From Golubevia sp. BC0850 (lineage: Eukaryota; Basidiomycota; Exobasidiomycetes; Golubeviales; Golubeviaceae): a stretch of DNA of 64,000 nt. The notes under the pieces were generated by a model. The model was given only the letters and a program-made list of their open reading frames with translations. It did no database searches and was not told the DNA's origin. The stretch covers positions 1,984,001 to 2,048,000 of the forward strand of contig JAAVVG010000001.1 in the NCBI GenBank assembly GCA_012976225.1, in the 5' to 3' direction. The position numbers and the translations under genes are program-made. The first letter of the stretch is position 1. Each line of letters starts with the position of its first letter. Positions 32,838 to 44,154 of this stretch are shown here, in pieces.

Positions 32838-35071
32838 CTAAGGAGAGGGGGAGGAGGGAAGAAGGAGGACGGAGGACGGAGAAGGACGTAGAGGAACGAT
32901 GTCAATTTTCATGGTGCTCCTTTGCGTTAAATTGTATATTATCTCGAAGGAACAGAACAAAAAGATCTGAAGGACTGAAACTTGAGGAGTTGAACTTGAA
33001 AGTAGATCTGGATTGACAGATGTCGGACCATCTCGAAAATCTTTTTGTCTTCTTCGTTTTGCCAACCATTCTGCCTGCTGCTCTTCTCTATTTTCTACTT
33101 AATTGATGTAAAATAGAGCACTAGATTGGGTTGGAAAAAAACTCACATTTGTCTTGATGTGTTGAAAAGAGCAGAAGAAGAAGGATTCGAATGATATTCA
33201 GATATTCAGAGGGCGCGTGTAGCGTTCGATACTTCTCGTTTGGTCCCATCAGGTTGCGGTCAGCCACAGCCAGAGGCAAGGAGAAAAATCGAGAGGAAAG
33301 AGATCTCTTCGGCTATGGAATTTTCGAGAACTTTTCAAAGTCTATATTATATGAAAAGAATATAACACTGTTGGGAGGGGCAAAGTCACACTGCGCGAGA
33401 GAGGAGCTGACTACAATCTCTTCCTAAGTTCATCTGTGGCTCCCATTGACGCCCACAAGTTTTCGTCTCAGGGCTGTGACTCAGAGTTTGAAAATGATTT
33501 AAGATGTTGAATATGTTTCCTAGCCAGAGTTGACCGAGACATGAGCAGTCTTGAGGCCAAAAAAGCCTGGCTGCGGTGTGAGTGGCGTTGGAAGAAGTGG
33601 ATTGAGCAACACTCTTCCTCAGAGACCCTTCACCATGAAAGGACACCATGAAAGGCGCAAGTAGTCTTGAAGTGACTGAGAACGTTCATACGTTCATTGT
33701 ACATGCGCAATCAACGTGCATGGAGTAGAGGCGAGGGCTAGCAAACCTGGAGCGGCCTTGAGCAAGGTGAAAGTCACCCTACGAACTCCAAGTTTCGCCG
33801 TCGACCAAATTGCCCGATACTGCAAGATTCTATTCAGCCAACTCAAGTTGCGTAACCCTTTAGAATGTAGCTCTAGGGAGCCAAAAAATTGAACTTCTGA
33901 CCGGCCTAGACCCGGCGTTTCGCCTCGGCCCTCTCGAAACTCACCACCACCTCCTTCAAGAACGTCTCAACAACTCTACCTCATCTACTTGTATTGCGGA
34001 AATCGAAACCTTCTACTCTGCGGACTCTACTCGATCCCATCAAGCTACCCCAAAGAGATCGCTCCTCGTCAGACTTCAAGTGTAGACTTCAGATTTCATA
34101 GGTATGGCCCAAAATGGAGGGAGAGAAGGAAGAAGACCTTATGAATGACTGACATTCTCAAAGTTCGAAAATGAGTAGGTCAGAAAGTCGCAGAGATCAA
34201 AATGGAGACAGCCTTGATAAGATTCGAGCCGTCCACAAGGCACAAGGTGAGCCGACTTCTGGGACTTGGGACTGTCGAAAATGCGCAAGATCAAAAGAAC
34301 AAGTCCCAGTTCATTCGCCCCGAATTCAAGATTTAGGGATTCAAGCTTCAAGCACAGAAAGGAGCAAATTCCAGGCTCAAGAAGGGAATTGCCTCTGAAG
34401 TCTGAACCTACTTTCACAAGCTTAGGTGGGTAAAGATGATTGAACTTCCACTTGATTTTTTTGAACTCAATCTGTCTAATCTTATGCTTCACCACTTCGT
34501 TCTCAAAAGAAGCTGCAGAGTTCAGTCCAGGACATGCTTTTCCATTGCATCACAGGTGGCGCCGTGGCGCTGTCCTACCTTCTAGCCCATCACGGCCTCT
34601 CTCTTGGCTTAGCGATCCTTTCTCTAAAGAACATAGATATCAGATCAGAACGTTCCAATCAGAGAAAGAGCTAATCTGAAGAGTACCTTTACTCAGTCTC
34701 CAGCCCAGTAGCCCCTCCTGTCTCCCTTCACCAGTTCACCTCACAAATGTGGCTCTGAGTCAGATCAGTTTTGTTCGCCTTATTGTACCTTGTGATTTTG
34801 ACCTTTTTGGGGTTACGCATCTGACGTAATCACCTTTAAACATATGCTATGTTGGTATACATATAGAGATGAAAGGAGATTGGGCGTTCTCTCCTGCGCC
34901 ACTGCGTCTGTCCTTCGGATTAATTTCGCGAAATGAGATGCCGCTAATGTATCTGGATCGGTGGAATAAATCCGAAACTTGCAGAGGATCTTCCTCTTAT
35001 TAAAGGCTTCTCTCTTCTTTGATCCAATTCCCTCCTCAAAACAAACATCTATTATCATCGAAGATTTCATC
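32838..35071. other. 2.2-kb gene-poor divergent intergenic region
   Basis: Longest gap in the window, between the RPS8 start and a DHA1 transporter start. Open frames are short, start mostly without ATG and lack coding composition. A GC-rich inverted structure lies at about 33903-33934 (GGCC, GGCG, TTT, CGCC, GGCC). An RPS8 promoter must lie at the left and an inducible-type transporter promoter at the right. An unannotated noncoding RNA is possible but not shown. Confidence 0.4.
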
Positions 35072-37946
35072 ATGGTCGAGCCCTCGAAGAAGCAAACTCA
35101 ACCTCATCAACCTCCCCTCTACAAGTCAGCCAACTCTGGATCGAAGCCTGCCTCGCCTCTGACGCTCAAACGAACGAACTCCAAGCACCTCTACGATGCT
35201 GACGTTTCAGGGATGGATTCTGAGTTCGCTCTTCATTCTAGGAGTCGACACGAAGACGACGTCGAGTTTCAGAAGAGCGTCTCACGGCTGAGTGGAGGTG
35301 GTAGGCACAAGCGGACCTCTTCATCTAAACACCTTCAAACCAAACCGGACGAGACTCTAGAAGAGGAGGTCAAAGAATGGGAAGAGAAAGACGCTGCCGA
35401 AAGAAGGAAAGAAATGGAGGAATTGGAAGAAGTTAGGAGTGGTGGGGATGGGCACAAGGCTGAACATCTAGGAGAGAAGGAGAAGGAACTCGATGACAAA
35501 TCAACGACTCGAGGTTCAGACTTGGAAGCTCAAATATCTTCAAATCATTCTACTGATGTTGAAAGTTTACCTGTTGGAGAGAAAGTTGAAAGATCTTCGT
35601 CTGGTCATTCATCTCAAGAAGAAGAGGATCCCAATCTCGTCACCTGGGACGGTCCAGACGATCCGGCCAACCCTCGAAATTGGTCGAAGAATAGGAAATG
35701 GGTTGTTACCATCATTGGTGAGTTCTGATTGAAAGTTGTGAGAGAGCGAGCTGCCTACTGACTTCGCTCTTTCTCTGATGTTCGCCTCTTCCCCTGATCG
35801 TCTCGTCCTGGGTAATGGTCTCACCTCTCAGTATCTGGATACACTTTCATGTCGCCGTTGAGCTCTAGTATGATCGCTCCAGCGCTTCCAATCATCTCGG
35901 AGGAGTTCAACGTCACCAACTCAGGTTAGTAGTTCCTCTTGACCCGCTGCGTTCGTTTCAGCTAACGAACCTTCCTTCGCCTCTCCTTTCCCTTCGCAGC
36001 CTTACAATCTCTCATGCTCTCAGTGTTCGTGCTTGCATACGCTATAGGTGAGATCACTTTCTTCAGATCATCCACGGACCATCCGATCTCAATCCACACT
36101 CACACCTCTTCTCCCCAAAATGACTCTTATTACTACCCCTCTCTTAGGCCCGCTTTTCCTAGGTGAGTCTTCAATGTAGTTGTTTGCTTTCTTTTCATCA
36201 AGAGTTGGAGAAAGGGGAGGACAAGGAGGCATCAGCGAGTCATCCCAAAGTTAGGGGAGGGTTCTGATTTTTCGATCTCTCTTCTCTTTTCTAGCACCCC
36301 TCTCCGAGATGTACGGACGTAAGATAGTCTTGACTGCATCCAACCTCTTCTTCCTGGCCTTCACAATTGCTTGTGCTGTAGCTCAGAGCTCAGCCCAGCT
36401 GACCGCTTTCAGGTTTTTGGCCGGCTTGGGTGGTTCAGCTCCGTTGGCCATCGGTGGAGGATCTTTGAGTGATCTTTTCACCCCAGATAATCGAGGTCAA
36501 GCCATGGCTGTCTACAGTCTTTGCCCTCTGCTAGGTCCTGTTATTGGTGAGTGAGCTGCCGAAGCGTGATTCAGGGATGGAATCTGATCTGATCTGTTTA
36601 CCTACCCACCTCCTTTGTCTACTTGTCTTTCCAGGTCCAATCATGGGAGCTTGGAGTGAGTTCTCCTTCCCTACCTTAACATGAACCCTATTCTTCAAAT
36701 TCTGACTTGAGCTTTCCCTTCCTTCAACAGTCACTCAGCGTACTGGAAAGTGGAGGTGGATTTTTGGAGCGACTTGTATTGCTATGGGAATCGTAGCAGG
36801 TGAGTGACGCTGTCTACAAAGTCTCGAGTATGACGACTGTGAGCTAACTATCCTTCCATCCTTCATATTTTGCGCCTCCATCAGTTGCTGGATTCATTCT
36901 TCTACCAGAGACTTACCAGCCTCGGATCCTGGCTCTCAAAGCAGCCAAGCAACGAAAAGAGACAGGAAACGACAAGCTCAAGACAGTCTTCGAACGTGAC
37001 ACAACCGACGGATTCTTCACACGACTTCGACACAACATCGTTCGTCCATTCGTTCTAATTGGTACTCAACCAGTAGTCCAAGCTTTCTCGTTGATCATGG
37101 TCTTCTTATACGGAACCATGTACTTACTGTTGACAACTTTCAACAGTGTGTTCCAAGAAGCCTACAACGAATCAGTTGGAATCGCTTCTTTGAACTACAT
37201 CTCCCTGGGTCTTGGATTCACCTTGGGAGGTCAAATTGGAGGCAGAGGTGTCGACATGATCTACAAGAGATTCAAAGCTAAGAATGGAGGAGTCGGAAGA
37301 CCCGAATATAAGCTTCCTTTAATGATCGTCACCACCTGGATGCTTCCGGCTGGAATGCTCATCTATGGTTGGTCCGTTCAATATCACGTCCACTGGATCG
37401 TACCAAACATCGGAGCTTTCATCTTTGGTACTGGGATGATGTTCTCTTTCTTGGGAGTTCAGAACTACATGGTCGACACTTATTCGCTCTATGCAGCCTC
37501 AGCTTTGGTGAATTTCCGAAATCAGAAACTGAAACTGAAATGACGTTGTTGTCAGGTTCTCCTCCTTTCATTGCTCCAGCGCTGACCTCGTCCCCTCTCC
37601 TTCCTTTTGAACCTCAATTAGTCTGCCGTCGCTTTCCTTCGTAGTCTCGCTGGCTTCGGGTTTCCACTTTTTGCCCCCGCAAGTGAGTGATCAGAGCAAA
37701 AGATTCAGATGGAAAAACGAGCAGAACGGACCTGTCGCCACCAAGCGCTGACCCGCCTACTGCTCTCTCTCTTTCATCCTCCTCCTTTTCTCTTTTTTCT
37801 TTTAACTAGTGTATGCCAAGCTAGGGAATGGATGGGGCAACTCAGTTCTGGCGCTCGTTTCTCTCATGCTGGGGATTCCAGCTCCAATCCTGATGTTCTA
37901 CTACGGACCTTACCTCAGGTCGAAATCTACTTACGCGGCGAAGTGA
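35072..37946 (+). CDS. DHA1-family (12-TM) MFS transporter, polyamine/drug type
   Basis: Predicted plasma-membrane drug:proton or polyamine:proton antiporter. Exons: 35072-35717, 35832-35924, 36000-36047, 36148-36162, 36295-36546, 36635-36655, 36731-36799, 36885-37507, 37622-37682, 37810-37946; 654 residues. An unusually long hydrophilic N-terminus (about 215 residues, Ser/Glu/Lys-rich) precedes WDGPDDPANPRNWS, the usual lead-in to helix 1. APLSEMYGRK is motif A of loop 2-3, and LGPVIGPIMGAW is motif C. Two microexons of 15 and 21 nt are required to keep the helices continuous. The C-terminus is short (YGPYLRSKSTYAAK). The second DHA1 gene at 62201 is a paralogue with related motifs. Confidence 0.92.
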
Positions 37947-38644
37947 TCTCTTTCAATCAACTTCACTAGATCCTCCTACGCCAAGATTTGTCCTCTTTCA
38001 ATTTCGTTTCAACTAGACTTTCATTCATGTACATCACGACTCTACTTTGTTGATTTCTTGACGACTCCCACAAAACGCTTTGTTCATGTTCATTTCTGTA
38101 TCATTTCTCCACCAGCTCATATCTAATTCTCACGATCACTCAGTTTTCTTTCTTCTCGTAGGGTGCATTGGGTGATAGCGCAATAGATCTCAATTCTTGA
38201 ACTTCAACTTGTATTGAAGGAGAAGAAATCTCAAAACTCAGTCCGTTTCGTTCGCAGCTCGAACATCTAGAGATTGTGTAGTATATCTGCATTGAGCATC
38301 CGATTCCAGATCTCAATGGATGAGAAGCTTTATCTACAAAGAAGATGGGAGAAGAGGTCAACGTGTCGAAAAAGGGAACAGAATAGGGCTGTCTAATCAT
38401 GAAAATGCGGCAAAGAAACTGAAACTCTATATGTATGGCGACTGAAGAACGAGAGACATGGTCAGAGAAGAGGAGTCCGGAGGTCGTAAGGGTCGTGTCG
38501 TTAAGAAGAAAATGAATTGCGATACTTGAATCTCGGGCGATTTGGATCTTCCATTATTTCATGTCAACTGGCGTTAATTCTAAAGATTCCAAACAAGATC
38601 TTCGAGCTGTATTGAAAAAGATGTTGAGAGGAAGTTTACCAACC
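37947..38644. other. Convergent 3' region
   Basis: About 700 bp between convergent stops of the DHA1 transporter and the alpha/beta hydrolase. No reading frame or structured element supported. Confidence 0.5.
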
Positions 38645-40934
38645 TTAAGCATCCTCCACGAAATCCTTAACGTCATTAAGAATCTGTCTTGAATACCTAG
38701 TACTTCTTTTACCCATTCCAACAAACAAACTAGCAATACTTTCAGCATGACCCAATTCTCTATAAGCTCTTAATTTAACATGTTCTAAACCAACACCAGT
38801 AAGAAGAGTTTTCATTAAAGTGGATTGTTCAATTGGAACCACAGAATCCTTACCTCCGTGAATCAACAAAAACTTAGGAGGTAGTAAAGCGATATCCAAA
38901 ATATTTTTAGCGGCATAAAGTAAATGAGCTGGAGAATGTAGTAAACAAGCAGTGTGATTTGGACCGACAGATCTTCTTAAAGAAGAAAGAGTTTCAATCC
39001 CTCTTTCAGATTCATGTCTATAACCTTTGATAACATCTGAAACTCCAGCAATTAAAATCATACCAGCCAAAGGAGGGATTTCGATTTCTGGGGAAACTAG
39101 CTTGACTCTTAGTAAACCATTTGAAATCGGAGCAGAGGTTTGTTGGTTTGAGGTAGTTGAAGAAGATGAAGGACCCATATTTTGATGTTGTTGATAAGCT
39201 GAAGAAGGGAAGTGAATCCCGGAAGATCTGGTAAATCTCTCTGCAGTGGTTGAATGACGAGAAGGAAGGTTTTCACCAGCTCTTAAGGTACTGTTACTTC
39301 CATCTCCGATTTCTTCTTCGTCTTCATGCTCTAAAGCTTCCATTTGTTTTCTCACTCTAGCTTCTGCACCTCTGGTAGCTCTTGAAGACATGAATTGACC
39401 AGGTGGGAGCGCTTCTTCTTCATCAACTTCATCGACCCAGGCATCGCTATCAGTTGCAGTTGAAGGTTCATGAGAAAATCCTTCACCTTGATATCCACCT
39501 CTATTGTTAAATCTACCAGATCTTCTTCTAATTGGATTCCTTGAGCTTGAAGGTCCAGGAGTAGGTCCACCTCCTAATTTCAATTCCTCTTCTTCTTCTT
39601 CATTTTCAGCCTCTCCAGCTTCTCTATCCCATCTCATCATTTCTTCATTCTCTTGATATCCACTTCCACGAGGATGTTGTGGGTTTTGGTACTCATTCCC
39701 AAATTCTTCTCTTTCTCTTTCTCTTTCGGATTCAAGCCAACCTTCTCTTGAAAGGACTACTGCTTCTTGAGTGATAGTCAACATAGCCAAATGACTTCCT
39801 AATCCGTGTGACATCAAGTGAATCTTGTTTGGATCTCCACCATATCTTGAACAGTTGAGAGCAGTCCATCTAAGGACCAATCTGAGATCTGTGATGGAAG
39901 CTGAGATACGAGCTTCTGGGAAGTAGGTCTGAGAACATGGGAGAAGGTCAGCGTACTCTCAAACCAACATAAATAAATCATAAATCAGACTCACTATATC
40001 AGGAACAATGACACAAAATCCCATTCTAGTCAGTCTCTCCGCCAATTGAAGATAAGTTTGTCTCTTACTTGTCCAAGTGATGGGAGGAATGACACTGGGT
40101 AGAAAGACTACCACTGGAGCTAGCCTCTCATTTTGAGCTGGAGCAGATCCTGAAGCTTGTCTTTGATGACGAGATCCAGAAGAAGTCGTCTCAGAGTCCT
40201 CTGCGAAGAGAGTCGAATGTTTACGAGTACGAGTGGATCTGGAGGAAGAGTTTGGAGAGAAACCAGTGTTGACAGGGAAATAGACGTCTAGACGCTTTGA
40301 AGGATAAGGAGAACCATAGAGGATTCCTTCCCTGGAAGGTTGAGAGGGTCAAGGAGAGGTGTCAGAGACCAAGGGGGAAAGTGGGAATGTGACTGATAAG
40401 CCAATTGGCTCATCTCTCTTTCTTCTGCTTCGAAGTAACTCTCCTTCTCTTGATCTACTCTATCAGCTCTTCATTCTCAATTCTACAAGATACTCACTTG
40501 ACGTGACCCCCTCTTCCCAACAGCTTAACTCTTCTATGACACCAAATAAAGACAGCGGGGAAACCGACTGCGATTGCCGTCCAACAATATTGAATGGCTA
40601 CCCAATTAACCTTTGCACATCTCTTTGGAGAATAAGGTAAGAATGGAAGGTAAGGGTTTGAATGGAGAGAGGAAGGTGGAGAAGATTGAGCTAGTAGAAG
40701 GTAAGAGAACCAAGGGATCGAATAGAAGAGTAGCAAGGAAAGTGAAAGCAGTAGAGGTAAGGCTAGAACTCCAATTACTGGGACTAGAGATAGAATTAAA
40801 AGGATTGGCCAAGATGGAATTCCTAAGACTATGATTGGAATTAAGGCTAAACGTAGGAAGGAGGAAACGAAAGTGGAAGTTCTGCTTGGTGTTGGAGGAG
40901 AGTTGGAGCTGGAGCTAGTTGAAGCTGAAGTCAT
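38645..40934 (-). CDS. Membrane-anchored alpha/beta hydrolase-fold protein, likely nucleophile-less
   Basis: Esterase/lipase-like protein. Exons on the minus strand: 40934-40498, 40331-39995, 39928-38645; 685 residues. The first exon carries several hydrophobic segments (about residues 25-85) and probably anchors it in an internal membrane. The hydrolase core begins RLDVYFPVNTG, then LAPVVVFLPSV, MGFCVIVPDI and YFPEARISASITDLR. At the nucleophile elbow, where G-X-S-X-G is expected, the protein has S298-H-G300-L-G302, so the catalytic serine position appears to be glycine. The later Asp (LLIHGGKDSVVPIEQ) and His (YRELGHAESIA) blocks are present. An acidic, Ser-rich insert of about 150 residues separates the elbow from PLAGMILIAGVSDV. 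It is related to the isoprenylcysteine methylesterase-like group, but no substrate can be assigned. Confidence 0.8.
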
Positions 40935-41959
40935 GATCGTGTTAAATTAAAGATGACTTTGAATGCTTGGGTTAATATCCTATCGTTAGTTGCAATGAGC
41001 TCTTGAATCCATTGGTGTTGCAAGTGTTGGTTGGGGTCCAAACTCTCACCATAAAGATTTCGGCTCGTGAAAGTGATAGTGAGTGCGCAATCGGCAATCT
41101 CGAATCACCTTCTCAATCTACTTGAAGAGAGGCTGTGCAGATAGATTCCTTGAAATAATTTTTGCCAACAGCTACAGAGGAAGTGGGACAATCAAGAAGG
41201 GAAGCTCCCCCTTCCCATGTTTCTGGAGTCCACTTCCTACTGCCACTCTTCTTCCCAACTTCATCTCACCGCCGACAGTTCTATTGGACTCTAACACAGT
41301 GTCTTATGCTCGACCTTCCAAAATATAACAATGGCTGAGCGCTCACGGTGCTCACAGATGGTTTCTCGCCCAAGCAGAAGCACAGAATGCTTTTAGTCTC
41401 CTCGAAGGTGGCGACTGGCGACTACTAACTCTCCCCGCCGTTTCGAGTTCTCTCAAATTTCTGTCTGGTGTCTCTCATATTCCTCACTTTCCGATTCAGC
41501 TTCTCACCTGCCCTGTCCTGGCATCAGCGGCTCTCCGCCCTTCGAAATGGGATGCTTCCCCCCGTCGACACTCTTCTCTCGTCTGCCCGCCGCCTCTCTC
41601 TCCACTGCTTCGATCTAACAATTCTTCCATTTCGGACCTCAAGCTTTTGTTGAACACGAAACTCGCACCAAAACATGAGATTCCAGTTTCTGGCTGATGA
41701 GTCTGAGTCTATGATTACCTCGACTCTGTGTAAGATTCAAAGCTCAGTACCTACACCCCAGAATTCGCTGTGATCTGCTATGCTGCTTATCACTCGTTCT
41801 TTTTTGTCTTCTTCTTCATCTTCTGACCCAAGAGACTTCAGCTCCGATTTCGAGTTGGGTGAGCCGTCGTGCTCCGCGTGCTCCAAGAATTTCTCATCTT
41901 CTCATTCTTCCATTTTCCAAACCGGACGAGACTCTTCTTCTTCATACACTTTCTTCAAA
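40935..41959. other. Divergent intergenic region, about 1 kb
   Basis: Between the start of the hydrolase gene and the RPS29 start. The part next to RPS29 is pyrimidine-rich (41480-41640 and 41790-41940), as expected for a ribosomal-protein promoter and leader. No frame supported. Confidence 0.45.
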
Positions 41960-43426
41960 ATGGGTGAGTCTACAAACTTGACATAAGGATTGAATTCAAG
42001 ACAACACAATCACAAAGACTGATCGTTCAACTTCTTTTCTTCGAACAGCTCACGACGCAGTTTGGTTCTCCCACCCAAGAAAATACGGAAAAGGCTCTCG
42101 TACCTGGTTAGTAGAAGTTGAAACCTCTCTTCTTCTCTTTTCTCGGTTTCGAAAATCATCAAGATTCATCATTTGAGTTTCAAGAATCATCAAGAGAAGG
42201 GGGGCTGATAAGAGGAGGGTGATGGGAAGAGAGGAAGTCAGCAGAAGGAGGAAGGAGAGGAAGACCCTCGCGCGGAGAGCGCAGGAGCAGGGATGAAAGA
42301 GCGAAAAGTATAAAAAGTAGAGATTTCAATCACGATGAGTAAATGGGGTGAAGTAGCGGGAGGAAGAGGGAGAGGAGGGTATGGATGGCACTAGGCCTAG
42401 GAGCAGAGCAGGAAGGATTTGGAAGATGAGTTCATTCAACCTTCGATCTTCTAGTCTAGTTCTATTCGAATGGTTTCTGTCGATTTGGAGAGATAGTTCA
42501 CCTGTCAGCGATTGTGGGGCGACAATTGGGACATGCAGAGGTCCAGCACATCCGAGCTCTCCCCGCTGTGTCCCAGGTCGTTCCTCAACAGAGTCATCAT
42601 CTGTGCAATACATCTGCTCTTTCTAGACTCATCAACGAGCAGGAATCTCCAGTGCATTCGTTCACTCCATCTGGTGGTCGGATGTTGAAGGTAGATGAAT
42701 GACCATCACAACCTCTGCTGGTCCTGTCCTCTCAAGACCTCTATTATTTAACTTCGTGCCCTGCGCCTTCAAATCCTCTGCAATCGAACTTCCTTTTCAT
42801 CTGAAAATCACTCACTGAATCTCTACCTTTGCTCTTCTGGCCACACTCATGACTTCAGCCTCCCAACTGACCGCGCCCTACCTCTCCCTCCTCCCTCTCT
42901 TCAGCCGTGTATGCGGAAACCCAGGGGGAATCATCCGCAAATACGGATTAGATACCTGCAGACAGTGTTTCCGTGAAAACGCTGCCGTTATTGGATTCGT
43001 GAAGGTGAGCTTTTGAGATTGAGATAGGGTTGGAATCTGAAGTGTATTGAGTTTGAGCGCTCCGACGCCCGGAACGACCAGAACTGGAGAGATCATGTTC
43101 ATGAGATTAAGAGATGAGAATTGGATTTGTGGAGACGTTCATAAGTTGGAGTGCTCGAAAGAAGACAGTGTGTTTGCGAAGGAATGGTACGGGAGGGGCA
43201 TGGGTTCAAGAAGATCGATCTTTCAAAGGCTTGATGGAGCCGACAAGGACGACATCATTGAATTCAACATTAAGTCCTGGAGACAGGTCGCTGCCAGACT
43301 ACATGTGGATACGTGACTTGGTCGAGACGAGGTTCTATCGCTAGTCTCGATTCTTTGTCCTGCCATGATCTCAACTAATTCTTCTTCCTCTCTCCTCTAC
43401 TCTCTTCTTTCTAACAGAACCGTTAA
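41960..43426 (+). CDS. RPS29: 40S ribosomal protein S29 (uS14)
   Basis: Zinc-binding small-subunit protein. Exons: 41960-41963, 42049-42106, 42905-43004, 43418-43426; exactly 56 residues, the family length. The first coding exon holds only ATGG and the last only AACCGTTAA. The protein runs [20 protein letters not shown], then [24 protein letters not shown] and FVKNR, with the four zinc cysteines in C-X2-C ... C-X2-C. Introns of 85, 798 and 413 bp make the transcribed region about 26 times longer than an average exon here. The long introns may host regulatory or noncoding elements; I found none that I trust. Confidence 0.95.
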
Positions 43427-43942
43427 TCTCAAGCAACCCAACCTCAAGTCATCGTCTCTCCAAGCCTTTGCATGCCCAACTCATCTTCTCTATGTTCATT
43501 TCTTTTTCTTCAAAAATCGTTTTGTAACAAATCGTTCTTCATTCATACTCTTCGAGAGTTTTCACTTTGAGTGGATCTATTCACAAGGTTCATCGATTAT
43601 GGAACTCGAGAAACCAAAACTTTTCCATAACTTTGGATCTGAAATTTTAGATTTATTGTTGGTCTTTCTCTCTTTCTCTTTTTTGTGCCTGCGTGATGGC
43701 TGTGGAAGTAATTGGCTCGTCAATTGTTCAGTTGGAACTATTCCGATGATGGTAGTAAGGTTGTAGGGTTAAGGTGTGTGTGGTGCGAGTAACGCAAAGT
43801 GAAGAAACAACTCGCAATCTCGAATGGTTCAGGGAATCGAGAGGTCCCTTCTTTCAGACACGCTTGAGATAGAAATCAACGTACTTAAAAGAGAACGTAC
43901 ACGAGAGCTGGAAAATGGCTCCAGAGAACTTCCGAACAACCC
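43427..43942. other. Convergent 3' region
   Basis: Between the RPS29 stop and the UNG1 stop, about 515 bp. T-rich with no coding frame; presumably both 3' ends. Confidence 0.45.
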
Positions 43943-44102
43943 TTAAAGACGATTCCAATCGATCCCCCCTCCCTTTCCATAACGTTCCTCCAACCAATGA
44001 TTGGCTTTCTTGAAGTGTTCATTTCCAAGAAATCCACGATGAGCGGAAACTAGGTCAATGAGAGACAATGCGAAGATAGAGTAGGTTGGGCATCAGTTAG
44101 TC

Positions 44103-44154
<52 letters not shown>

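Noticed and set aside
33191-33427. 78-codon frame upstream of RPS8
   Set aside because: Does not resemble any protein and lies in the promoter side of a ribosomal-protein gene.
33903-33934. GC-rich nested inverted repeat as a terminator or tRNA
   Set aside because: No gene ends nearby and the fold lacks tRNA features; kept only as part of the unexplained gap.
42505-42600. Minus-strand ATGATGA (C-box-like) and CTGA (D-box-like) in RPS29 intron 2
   Set aside because: It is antisense to the host, lacks a terminal stem, and its interior contains a perfect 7-bp hairpin, unlike a C/D snoRNA.
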